The notes under the pieces: generated by a model | What the model saw: only the letters and a program-made list of their open reading frames with translations | Databases searched by the model: none | Told to the model about the DNA's origin: nothing | Part shown: in pieces, positions 1 to 7,464 of the stretch | Layout: every line of letters begins with the position of its first letter | How positions within the stretch are numbered: the first letter of the stretch is position 1 | From: Mariniblastus sp. | GTDB taxonomy: Bacteria > Planctomycetota > Planctomycetia > Pirellulales > Pirellulaceae | Assembly (NCBI GenBank): GCA_023300235.1 | Contig: JALZWN010000091.1 | Coordinates: forward strand, 1 to 43,127 | Length of the DNA: 43,127 bases | Direction: 5' to 3' | Program-made: the position numbers and the translations under genes

Positions 1-259
1 CAATCGCAATCGCAATCGGTACGCAGGTCTGACGGATGGCCGATCCGTTTATTGGCGACAAGGTTCGGCGGAACAGCGTCACAGGTGGCAAAAATGTCGC
101 GGTCGTCGCAAATTCCGGCCTTTTTTTGCTCTGTCCGCCCCGGCCAAGCCGATTCAGGCGTTAGCAAAGGAGTGGATTTTGCTAGAATGTCGCCTTCAAA
201 AATCAATTAGAACTCGAAATCCGTTCGCGAATCCGCAGGCGGAATTGATAAGGAATAGA
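1..259. other. Left-edge region upstream of lpdA, no gene recognised
   Basis: The first 18 bases are three perfect copies of the hexamer CAATCG. One frame is open from base 1 to 210, but it has no start and no recognisable motif, so I do not call it coding. The only functional signal I see is the candidate lpdA promoter at 161-188. Confidence 0.5.
161..188 (+). promoter_or_regulatory. Candidate extended -10 promoter for lpdA
   Basis: A -35-like TTAGCA (161-166) lies 16 bases before TAGAAT (183-188). TAGAAT is preceded by TG one base away (180-181), giving an extended -10 element. Transcription would start near 195, inside the longer reading frame that opens at the TTG at 179. This supports the downstream ATG at 260 as the real start. 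It is a sequence match only. Confidence 0.4.
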
Positions 260-1690
260 ATGCATACTCAACTTGTTGTCATCGGTGGCGGTCCTGGCGG
301 ATATGCGGCGGCTTTCTTGGCTGCCGATGAAGGTATGGATGTCGTTTTGGTCGAAGCCGAAGGAAAACTCGGCGGCACGTGTTTGCTGCGGGGGTGTATT
401 CCTTCCAAAGCGCTGCTGCATGTGGCACGTGTGGTTTCCGAAGCGGAAGAAATGCAAGCCGATTGGGGCGTTAGTTTCGGTGAACCAAAAATCGAACTGG
501 ACAAACTTCGCGAGCGTAAAAATAAAGTCATCAGCAACCTAACGGGCGGCTTGGGTGGCTTGGCCAAAAAACGAAAAATTAAAGTCGTCAAAGGCTTCGC
601 CAAATTCGTTGATGCCAACACGATCTCTTTGGAAGGCGATGACGAATCGATTCCAGCCGGCAAGCAAGTCACCTTTGACAACGCGATCATCGCCACGGGG
701 AGTGTTCCCGCGATGCCAGGTGCTTTCAACATCGGTAACGATCGGGTGATGGATTCCACCGGTGCTTTAAACCTTGCCGACATTCCAGAGACCATGTTGG
801 TCATCGGTGGCGGCTACATCGGTTTGGAAATGGGTACCGTCTACGCAAACTTGGGCACCAAAGTCAGCGTCGTCGAACTGCAAGGAGGTTTGTTAATGGG
901 CGCTGACCGAGACTTGGTCAAACCGTTGGCAAAGAAGCTGGACAAGCTGTTTGAAAAACGCATCTTCTTGAACACAAAAGTTGGTAGCGTTTCCAAAGCC
1001 GGCGACGACAAAGTCGAAGTTACTTTCGAAGGCCCAGGTAAATTTGGCAGCGAGAAATTTGATCGCGTGCTTGTGTCGGTCGGTCGTTGGCCTAACACCA
1101 AAAACATCGGTTTGGAAAATCTACCCGGTGTCGAAGTTGATGGCCGCGGCTTTATCGCTCACAACGACGACTTGCGAACCGCTTGCCCGAACGTGTTTGT
1201 GATCGGTGACGCCGCTGGCGAACCAATGCTGGCCCACAAAGCAAACCACGAAGGCCGCCACGCCGTTGAAGTAATTCTGGGCCACGCGACGACGTTTGAT
1301 CGTCAAGCCATCCCCGCGGTTGTGTTCACTGACCCTGAAATTGCCTGGGCGGGAATTACCGAAGAAGAAGCCAAACGCGATGGCGTGAATCACGAAGTCG
1401 TGACTTACCCATGGGCTGCCAGCGGTCGAGCCCAAGCTCTCGGCCGTACCGAAGGTTTGACCAAGTGGTTGGTTGATCCGGAGTCCGAGCGAGTGATTGG
1501 CTGTGGAATCGTTGGCCCAGGCGCTGGCGAGTTAGTTGCCGAAGCGACGTTGGCGATCGAGATGGGTTGTGAAGTTCGCGACATCACCGAGACCGTACAC
1601 GCTCACCCAACCCTTGGCGAAACCATGATGAACGCGGCGGAAGTGTTTTATGGCACGGCGACCGAAGTTTACAAACCAAAGAAAAAGTAA
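260..1690 (+). CDS. lpdA: Dihydrolipoyl dehydrogenase (E3)
   Basis: This 476-residue FAD/NAD flavoprotein reoxidises dihydrolipoamide in pyruvate and 2-oxoglutarate dehydrogenase or glycine-cleavage complexes in the cytoplasm. Visible features are the N-terminal FAD-binding VVIGGGPGG, the redox-active disulfide pair C41 and C46 in GGTCLLRGC, a second Rossmann motif VIGGGYIGLE for NAD, the late FAD segment VIGDAAG and the C-terminal catalytic HAHPTLGE. Length is normal for the family. The frame extends back to a TTG at 179. I chose ATG 260 because it lies five bases after AAGGA (250-254), begins directly with the FAD fold, and the candidate promoter overlaps the extension. No E1 or E2 gene is nearby, so the partner complex cannot be named. 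Confidence 0.95.
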   Translation: MHTQLVVIGGGPGGYAAAFLAADEGMDVVLVEAEGKLGGTCLLRGCIPSKALLHVARVVSEAEEMQADWGVSFGEPKIELDKLRERKNKVISNLTGGLGGLAKKRKIKVVKGFAKFVDANTISLEGDDESIPAGKQVTFDNAIIATGSVPAMPGAFNIGNDRVMDSTGALNLADIPETMLVIGGGYIGLEMGTVYANLGTKVSVVELQGGLLMGADRDLVKPLAKKLDKLFEKRIFLNTKVGSVSKAGDDKVEVTFEGPGKFGSEKFDRVLVSVGRWPNTKNIGLENLPGVEVDGRGFIAHNDDLRTACPNVFVIGDAAGEPMLAHKANHEGRHAVEVILGHATTFDRQAIPAVVFTDPEIAWAGITEEEAKRDGVNHEVVTYPWAASGRAQALGRTEGLTKWLVDPESERVIGCGIVGPGAGELVAEATLAIEMGCEVRDITETVHAHPTLGETMMNAAEVFYGTATEVYKPKKK

Positions 1691-1694
1691 CCGC

Positions 1695-1825
1695 GAACGC
1701 CGGATCGTTGCGGCGTTCAGCTAACGAGTCGTTTTCACCAATGCGTGAAAACGGCGACTAGGCCCTCGGTGCGGTCACGCCAGTTTTTGGTGGACCGCAT
1801 TGTTTGTTAGTGGCCTGTTTTTTTT
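1695..1825 (+). terminator. Hairpin cluster with T tract after lpdA
   Basis: Three inverted repeats follow the lpdA stop. They are a perfect 8-bp stem at 1695-1702/1711-1718, a perfect 9-bp stem CGTTTTCAC/GTGAAAACG at 1730-1738/1745-1753, and a 7-bp stem at 1770-1776/1793-1799. A run of eight T residues follows at about 1817-1825. The T run is not directly attached to a stem, so intrinsic termination is plausible but not certain. Confidence 0.5.
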
Positions 1826-1861
1826 ACCTCTCATTTTAATTTAACTCATTTGGATTTTGAC

Positions 1862-2953
1862 ATGGAAGCCGGAATCGTCGGACTACCAAACGTCGGTAAG
1901 AGTACTTTGTTCAACGCGTTGACTTTATCAAAAGCAGCCGCCAGCGAGAACTATCCGTTTTGCACGATCGAGCCCAACGAAGGCATCGTCAGCGTGCCGG
2001 ACCCTCGACTGGAAAAGATCACCCAGTACATCACGCCCAAAAAAGTCATCCCCGCGACACTGAAGCTCGTCGACATCGCCGGCATCGTCAAAGGAGCCAG
2101 TGAAGGTGAAGGGCTCGGCAACAAATTCCTCAGCCACATCCGTCAAGTCGACGCGATCATGCAAGTGGTGCGTTGCTTCGAAGACGAGGACGTGATTCAC
2201 GTTAGCGGCAATGTCGATCCGCTGGCCGATATCGAGACCATCGAATTCGAATTGATGCTCGCCGATATCGAAACCGTGCAAACGGCTCAATCCAAAGCCG
2301 AGCGGACTGCTCGCAGTGGTGATAAAGACGCCAAGGTTTTGGTGGAAGTACTGGCCAAGTGCCTGACACATTTGGAAGCCGAAAAGCCGCTGCGTCAACT
2401 TGAGCTTAACGAACAAGAAGAAAAAGCGATCAAGAGCTACGGCATGCTAACGGCCAAGCCGATCATGTATGTCGCCAACGTGGCCGAAGATGATCTAGAA
2501 GGTAAGAGCCCGTTGGTCGGGAAAGTTCGTGAGTACGCGGAAAAAGTGGGCGCGAGTGTGGTCAGCGTTTGTGCCAAAATCGAATCTGAAATCGCCGAAC
2601 TGGACGCCGGAGATCGTCAAGAAATGCTTGAAGCGGTCGGTTTGGCAGAACCGGCGCTCAACGTGCTGGCTCGCCAAGCTTATGAAACGCTTGGTTTGGA
2701 CAGCTATTTCACTGCCGGCGAGCAAGAAGTGCGGGCTTGGACGATTAAACGGGGCTTCACCGCTCCTCAGGCTGCCGGAGTGATTCATACCGATTTTGAA
2801 CGCGGATTTATTCGGGTTGAAGTGTATACTTTGGACGATCTGGTCGAGCATGAAACCGAGGTTGCGATCAAGCAAAACGGAAAGATGCGAGTCGAAGGCA
2901 AGACTTACGTGGTTCAAGACGGTGACATTTGTCATTTCTTGTTCAACGTTTAA
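1862..2953 (+). CDS. ychF: Redox-regulated ATPase YchF (OLA1 family)
   Basis: This 363-residue TRAFAC-class P-loop protein is related to Obg GTPases. The family hydrolyses ATP, associates with ribosomes and is linked to oxidative-stress responses. The sequence shows the G1 loop GLPNVGKST at residues 7-15, the G3 segment [10 protein letters not shown] and NVAE at the G4 position. The change from NKxD to NxxE is the YchF hallmark associated with preference for ATP. A coiled-coil segment sits in the middle, and the C-terminal TGS domain ends in [11 protein letters not shown], the usual family ending. A TTG at 1850 would add four residues. ATG 1862 gives the normal MEAGIVG start. No strong ribosome-binding site is visible. 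It is separated from lpdA by the hairpin cluster and is probably transcribed alone. Confidence 0.95.
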   Translation: MEAGIVGLPNVGKSTLFNALTLSKAAASENYPFCTIEPNEGIVSVPDPRLEKITQYITPKKVIPATLKLVDIAGIVKGASEGEGLGNKFLSHIRQVDAIMQVVRCFEDEDVIHVSGNVDPLADIETIEFELMLADIETVQTAQSKAERTARSGDKDAKVLVEVLAKCLTHLEAEKPLRQLELNEQEEKAIKSYGMLTAKPIMYVANVAEDDLEGKSPLVGKVREYAEKVGASVVSVCAKIESEIAELDAGDRQEMLEAVGLAEPALNVLARQAYETLGLDSYFTAGEQEVRAWTIKRGFTAPQAAGVIHTDFERGFIRVEVYTLDDLVEHETEVAIKQNGKMRVEGKTYVVQDGDICHFLFNV

Positions 2954-3262
2954 GTGGTGAAAAGTTTAGTTCGAAAGCGGCTGGTCTCTTTGGAGGCCGC
3001 AGCCTTAACAACAAGCCGAGTTATCACGAACCGAGTTATCAACGAACTGCTTGGTAGCCCGCTGCGTTAGCAACGAACCGAGCGTCAGCGAGCAGCGTGA
3101 TACCACGAGTCTTGAAGCTCACCACCACCCCAACGACGCAAACCGACGCCATCGCCAGACCGACATTTTTTTAAATGCCGACCGAAAAATAAAAACCAAC
3201 GTCGACTTCTTCGACCGCCAATGTAGGCGGGACTTGGAGCCGAACAAAACCGAAAGAATAAA
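2954..3262. other. Intergenic region between ychF and ygiQ
   Basis: These 309 bases hold no convincing gene. They carry a repeated CGAACCGAGTTATCA-like string around 3007-3045, a copy of the dispersed GGTAGCCCG repeat at 3053-3076, and a stretch rich in CGAC. A small plus-strand frame here is only a by-product of this composition. Confidence 0.5.
3053..3076. repeat. Dispersed intergenic repeat GGTAGCCCG...GTTAGC, copy 1
   Basis: GGTAGCCCG is followed within a few bases by GCGTTAGC. Related copies lie at 23339-23366 and 32496-32518, all in intergenic DNA. Function is unknown. Confidence 0.55.
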
Positions 3263-5356
3263 ATGAATCTACCCATCGTCGACCCACTGGCCACCGTCAA
3301 AAAAGAGTGTGCGAGACTAGAAGTTCTCAACGGCACTGCCGTCCCCACGCCCGCCGGCGACAACCCATTGCCGATGTCAATGAAAGAAGCCAAGGCTCGT
3401 GGCTGGGACGAACTGGACGTCGTGTTCGTCACCGGCGATGCCTACATCGATCACCCTAGCTTCGCGATGGCCATCCTTGGCCGAACGCTCGAAGCGGCTG
3501 GCTTCCGCGTAGGGATCGTGTCACAACCTGACTGGCACAACTGCGACGCTTGGCGAGAATTTGGCCGACCGCGGCTGTTCTTCGGCATCAGTGCTGGCAA
3601 CATGGACAGCATGATCAACCACTACACCGCCAACCGCAAGGTTCGCAACAGCGACGCATACTCGCCGGGTGGCCGAATCGGTGTGCGCCCCGACCGCGCG
3701 ACGTTGGCGTATTGCCACCGAGCCCGCGAGGCTTACAAAGGCGTGCCGGTCATTGCCGGTGGTGTGGAAGCGTCGCTGCGACGTTTGGCTCACTACGACT
3801 ACTGGGGCGACAACGTTCGCAAATCGATTTTGCTCGACAGCAAAGCCGACTTGGTGATGTACGGCATGGGCGAAAACCCGATCGTCGAAATCGCCCAACG
3901 ACTCGACGCCGGCGAAACCGTCAAAGATCTCCGCGACATGCGTGGGGCGGCCTACGTTTGCGGCGCAAAAGATCCAGTGCCCGAAGACGCGCTCGAGCTA
4001 CCTTCCTTCGAAGAAGTTCGCGAAGACAAATACGCGTTCGCCGAAGCGACCAAGATCATTCACAACGAAACCAACCCGTACAACGCTCGTCGGTTGACTC
4101 AAAAGCACGGCACGCAAACCGTCGTCGTGAACCCACCGCAATTCCCGATCACTCAAACGGCGATGGACGGTATTTACGGTTTCCCGTACACCCGCAAGCC
4201 ACACCCGAGCTACAAAGAACCGATTCCCGCTTTCGCAACGATAAAAGACTCGGTCACGATCATGCGTGGTTGCTTCGGCGGATGTACGTTCTGTTCGATT
4301 ACGGCTCATCAAGGTCGAGTGATCCAGTCGCGGTCGAAAGATTCGGTGATCGGCGAGATCAAAAAAATGGCCGAAGATCCGAGTTTTACGGGCGTGGTCA
4401 GCGACATCGGCGGACCGACGGCGAACATGTACGAATTGTATTGCAGCAAGCCAGAAGTCGAAGCCAAGTGTCGTCGGCAGTCTTGTGTGCATCCGAAGAT
4501 TTGTAAACTGCTGGGGACTGACCACGGCCCTTTGATTCAGTTGATGCGTGAAGCGCGTGAAGTCAAAGGCGTTCGCAAAGTGTTGGTTGCCAGTGGCGTC
4601 CGCATGGATTTGGCTCGTCGAAGCCCCGAGTACGTAAAAGAGCTGACCGAACACCATGTCGGCGGTTTGTTGAAGGTGGCTCCTGAGCATGCCAGCGACG
4701 GGGTGTTGGACAAAATGCGAAAGCCAAGCGTTGACGACTTTGAAAATTTCTCAGAGATCTTCCGCGAGCAATCCAAAGAGACGGGTAAGAAACAGTACCT
4801 CGTTCCTTACTTTATCTCCAGCCACCCCGGCAGTGACTTGAATTCGATGATCGACTTGGCTGTGTTTTTGAAACGCAACGGCTACAAGCCCGATCAGGTG
4901 CAGGACTTCATTCCAGCGCCGTTGGACGTGGCGACTTGTATGTATTATACGGAGATGGACCCGTTCACCAAGGAACCGGTCTTCATTGCCAAGAAGCTCA
5001 AGGACCGTAAGGCTCAACGAGCGTTGATGCAGTTCTTCAAGCCGGAGAATTACTTCGAGGTTCGCAAGGCGTTGCTAGAGGTTGGCCGTAAAGAGTTGAT
5101 TGGCAACGGTTGCGATTGTTTGATCCCGGCGACGGCTCCCAAGGAAGCCATCACGAAGCGTCGTACGATGGCGGGCAAGCAATTTCAGGGTCGCTACGTT
5201 CACCAAATCGACGGTCCCGGAAACGGTAGTGGCGGCAAAGGTAAAGACGGTTCTGGTGGCGAGCAGAAAAAGGGCAGCAAGAAGCAAGGCCGTTACGCTG
5301 CGGGCCAAGGTTACCGCCCCGATCGCAAGGCGGCCAAGAAAAAGAAACGACGCTAG
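3263..5356 (+). CDS. ygiQ: YgiQ family radical SAM protein
   Basis: This 697-residue cytoplasmic protein belongs to the YgiQ (UPF0313) radical SAM family, whose reaction is not established. The N-terminal region contains the family's opening VFVTGDAYIDHPSF and many conserved blocks such as GRIGVRPDRAT and GGVEASLRRLAHYDYW. The radical SAM cluster motif CFGGCTFC provides ligands C337, C341 and C344. A second cysteine-containing segment near residues 400-420 (RRQSCVHPKIC) is typical of the family. The last 45 residues are a low-complexity Gly/Lys/Arg tail ending KKKKRR, suggesting contact with nucleic acid or the ribosome, but this is only inference. The start at ATG 3263 has a weak purine-rich leader. 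Length is close to the usual 650-740 residues. Confidence 0.92.
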   Translation: MNLPIVDPLATVKKECARLEVLNGTAVPTPAGDNPLPMSMKEAKARGWDELDVVFVTGDAYIDHPSFAMAILGRTLEAAGFRVGIVSQPDWHNCDAWREFGRPRLFFGISAGNMDSMINHYTANRKVRNSDAYSPGGRIGVRPDRATLAYCHRAREAYKGVPVIAGGVEASLRRLAHYDYWGDNVRKSILLDSKADLVMYGMGENPIVEIAQRLDAGETVKDLRDMRGAAYVCGAKDPVPEDALELPSFEEVREDKYAFAEATKIIHNETNPYNARRLTQKHGTQTVVVNPPQFPITQTAMDGIYGFPYTRKPHPSYKEPIPAFATIKDSVTIMRGCFGGCTFCSITAHQGRVIQSRSKDSVIGEIKKMAEDPSFTGVVSDIGGPTANMYELYCSKPEVEAKCRRQSCVHPKICKLLGTDHGPLIQLMREAREVKGVRKVLVASGVRMDLARRSPEYVKELTEHHVGGLLKVAPEHASDGVLDKMRKPSVDDFENFSEIFREQSKETGKKQYLVPYFISSHPGSDLNSMIDLAVFLKRNGYKPDQVQDFIPAPLDVATCMYYTEMDPFTKEPVFIAKKLKDRKAQRALMQFFKPENYFEVRKALLEVGRKELIGNGCDCLIPATAPKEAITKRRTMAGKQFQGRYVHQIDGPGNGSGGKGKDGSGGEQKKGSKKQGRYAAGQGYRPDRKAAKKKKRR

Positions 5357-5362
5357 TCCATC

Positions 5363-5392
5363 GTCGCCTTTCGCTCCGCGAAAGTAGCGTTT
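5363..5392 (+). repeat. REP-like palindromic repeat, left copy
   Basis: This 30-base unit is centred on the perfect hairpin CTTTCGC-TCC-GCGAAAG (5368-5384), flanked by GTCG and AGCGTTT. It starts seven bases after the ygiQ stop. The right copy at 5548-5577 is the same unit inverted, identical at 29 of 30 positions. It might also act in ygiQ mRNA 3' end formation. Confidence 0.7.
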
Positions 5393-5465
5393 CCCTCATC
5401 GGGCTTGTGTGAAACGGTTAATACAGGATTGCCAGAACTCTCATGGGGTGAGGCTTCACGCCATC

Positions 5466-5495
5466 GTTTTTTGAATGGCAGTTTTTTGAATGGCA
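5466..5495. repeat. Perfect 15-bp tandem duplication
   Basis: The 15-base unit GTTTTTTGAATGGCA occurs twice head to tail at 5466-5480 and 5481-5495, inside the spacer between the two REP-like units. It looks like a replication-slippage product. Confidence 0.7.
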
Positions 5496-5547
5496 TTTTT
5501 TAATCGAATGAAGCTTCGACAAAATGTGGTCATGCTTGGCCCCATGC

Positions 5548-5577
5548 AAACGCTTCTTTCGCGGAGCGAAAGGCGAC
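5548..5577 (-). repeat. REP-like palindromic repeat, right (inverted) copy
   Basis: This is the reverse complement of 5363-5392 with one mismatch. Its hairpin is CTTTCGC-GGA-GCGAAAG (5556-5572). The two copies in opposite orientation, 155 bases apart, form a REPIN-like arrangement between the convergent ygiQ gene and ABC operon. Confidence 0.7.
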
Positions 5578-5649
5578 TTTATTTCACAGCCAGTGGCTGT
5601 GATCGCCAGACGTGGAGGCCATTGTTTTAGCTTTCGTAGACTCTTGTGT

Positions 5650-7464
5650 TTAACCCTCAGCCTGGTCAGTAGCTTCTTGCGTTGGCTCGTCTGTTTCTTT
5701 TGTCTCGTCATCAGCTGGTTTGGTTTCGTTGGAGTCCACTTCCTCTGGGGTCATTTCCCCAGGCGATGTTTCATCCAGATCTTCATCTTCATCATCATCG
5801 GCGAACTCATTCAGTTGTGCTGTCGTCGGCAAGTCATCTCGTTCGCCGGCCTGGTCTCTGGCGTCGATGAATTTTTGCATTGTAAAATCCTTCGGCCACT
5901 CGCGATTCGTAAAGTCCAGCATCTTTCGATACTCTTTGATGTGATCAACCAACACATCGCCAAGTTGGTTTTCCAGTAACCGCGGGTTAGCGGTCATGAT
6001 CGGTTGCCAGTATTCAAAGGCTTCGTTGTAGAGCGTGATCGCACCTTTACGAGTGACGGTTTTCTTTTTCGTGCGGTAGTCGTAATCGAATTCGTCTTCG
6101 TAGACCGATTGCTTCCATTTTTGCCGAGCATCGTGCAAAGCTTGTTGAGCGATGACGGTTGCGTTTTCTGATTCGGTGCGTGTTCGCGAATCCCAGTATG
6201 GAAAGTTGACCGTGGTATGCTCGCGGCTGATCGTCTTGAGCTCTCTTTGCTTGCGGCCGATTGCCCCGGCGATTTCCGTTGCCGCAACGAGGTTCTCTTT
6301 GACCGCTTCGGCAGCAACGCGTTGGTCAAGCTGAGCGAGTTCGTTTTTGAGGATTCTGGACAGGAACCGCCAGCGCTGCTGTTCATCGCTGGAAAGCTGG
6401 TCAGCCGGTAGCTCGGCAAGCATTTTGTATTCGTTTTGTTGTTCCACCGTCAGTTGTGAGTTCGGCAGGATTTCCTGAGTCATCTCACTTCGAGTCCCCT
6501 CAGGTACGAGGGTGTCCAATTCAGCGCGGAGGCGGCTGAGTTCATCTTCGATGCGAATGGAGCCGTTCAGTTTGATCCGCACGCCCAATGAATTGACTAG
6601 CTCTTGTTCGCCGTAATCCTGCCACTCTTCATAAGCGTCTCGCCAGACCTCTTGGATCACGGAGCCGGTCTGATGTTCGGCTTGCAAAGAAAGTCCCATG
6701 TTGCGGATTTGCGATGGGCGGAACATGTAAAATAGCATGTCACTACGGCGTTTTTTAGCGACGCCGCTAGCGACCATGTTTCGCGAGTAGTCGTACCATT
6801 GATAGGCCATCTTCCAGGTATCGTGGCCGTATTCCCGCAGTTCATAGCCTTCAGGGTCAATTCGATCGGACATCTCTTCGTGGAATTCATCGTCACTGCG
6901 GAAGATCCGGCGGAAGGAATCCTTTTCGTCGGACTTGCCAAACTTATTGCCGGTGAAAAAGCCGAGGTTGTCGGTGACGCGATGGTCTTGCTTGTTGTAG
7001 CGAATCCCGCCTTTGAGAAACTTCAGCCCCTTCTTTACCCAATGGTAACGCGATTCGTAGTCATCGAATTCCATCGATACGTTGTACGCCAAGTTGTGAG
7101 CTTGGTATTCCCAGACGCGGATGAAGTTCGGCTGGATTTTTGTCAGTGCTTGCAGTGTTGAATTCAGGCCGTCGTAGTCGCCGTTCTTTTTCTGTTCGGT
7201 GGCTTGGGACCAAAGCACATTGACCGCGATCCCGCGCAAACCTAGCGAAGCCAGTTTCATCGTCTCGCTGGCCGGGTCGACTTCGGTGAGTCGGGCTTGC
7301 GAGAGTTCGTGTTCGTTGCGCAGGCGAGACATCACGCCCCCAGCGTTTTTGATCGTACCGTCAGCTTTTCTTGTTTCCGGAAGCGCAATGAACGAGAGCG
7401 GAATGATCAGGACGCCAATTAAGGCGATGTAAATGATCTTGCGAATTAAAGGGCGATTGTTCAC
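5650..7464 (-). CDS. Conserved membrane-anchored protein of unknown function, third gene of ABC operon
   Basis: I do not recognise an enzymatic family. The 604-residue product begins with one membrane helix (about residues 9-28) and is otherwise soluble, presumably outside the membrane. Residues 60-190 are rich in Trp, Tyr and His, including VLWSQATEQ and WEYQAHNLAYNVSMEF, and look helical and TPR-like. A coiled-coil-prone Glu/Gln/Arg region spans about 310-450. The last 60 residues are strongly acidic (DDDEDEDLDE) and disordered. Translation starts at GTG 7464, which overlaps the permease stop as GTGA, with GGGAG eight bases upstream, so it is almost certainly translationally coupled to the ABC permease. 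I infer an accessory role in that transporter. A periplasmic scaffold or substrate adaptor would fit, but nothing proves it. Confidence 0.85.
   Translation of the reverse strand: MNNRPLIRKIIYIALIGVLIIPLSFIALPETRKADGTIKNAGGVMSRLRNEHELSQARLTEVDPASETMKLASLGLRGIAVNVLWSQATEQKKNGDYDGLNSTLQALTKIQPNFIRVWEYQAHNLAYNVSMEFDDYESRYHWVKKGLKFLKGGIRYNKQDHRVTDNLGFFTGNKFGKSDEKDSFRRIFRSDDEFHEEMSDRIDPEGYELREYGHDTWKMAYQWYDYSRNMVASGVAKKRRSDMLFYMFRPSQIRNMGLSLQAEHQTGSVIQEVWRDAYEEWQDYGEQELVNSLGVRIKLNGSIRIEDELSRLRAELDTLVPEGTRSEMTQEILPNSQLTVEQQNEYKMLAELPADQLSSDEQQRWRFLSRILKNELAQLDQRVAAEAVKENLVAATEIAGAIGRKQRELKTISREHTTVNFPYWDSRTRTESENATVIAQQALHDARQKWKQSVYEDEFDYDYRTKKKTVTRKGAITLYNEAFEYWQPIMTANPRLLENQLGDVLVDHIKEYRKMLDFTNREWPKDFTMQKFIDARDQAGERDDLPTTAQLNEFADDDEDEDLDETSPGEMTPEEVDSNETKPADDETKETDEPTQEATDQAEG

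Noticed and set aside
1-210. Open frame at the left edge as the tail of an upstream gene
   Set aside because: No motif, composition dominated by a hexamer repeat, and it runs through the candidate lpdA promoter.
3550-4506. 318-codon plus-strand frame inside ygiQ
   Set aside because: Arg/His/Gln-rich shadow of ygiQ in another frame. The main frame carries the radical SAM cysteines and family blocks.
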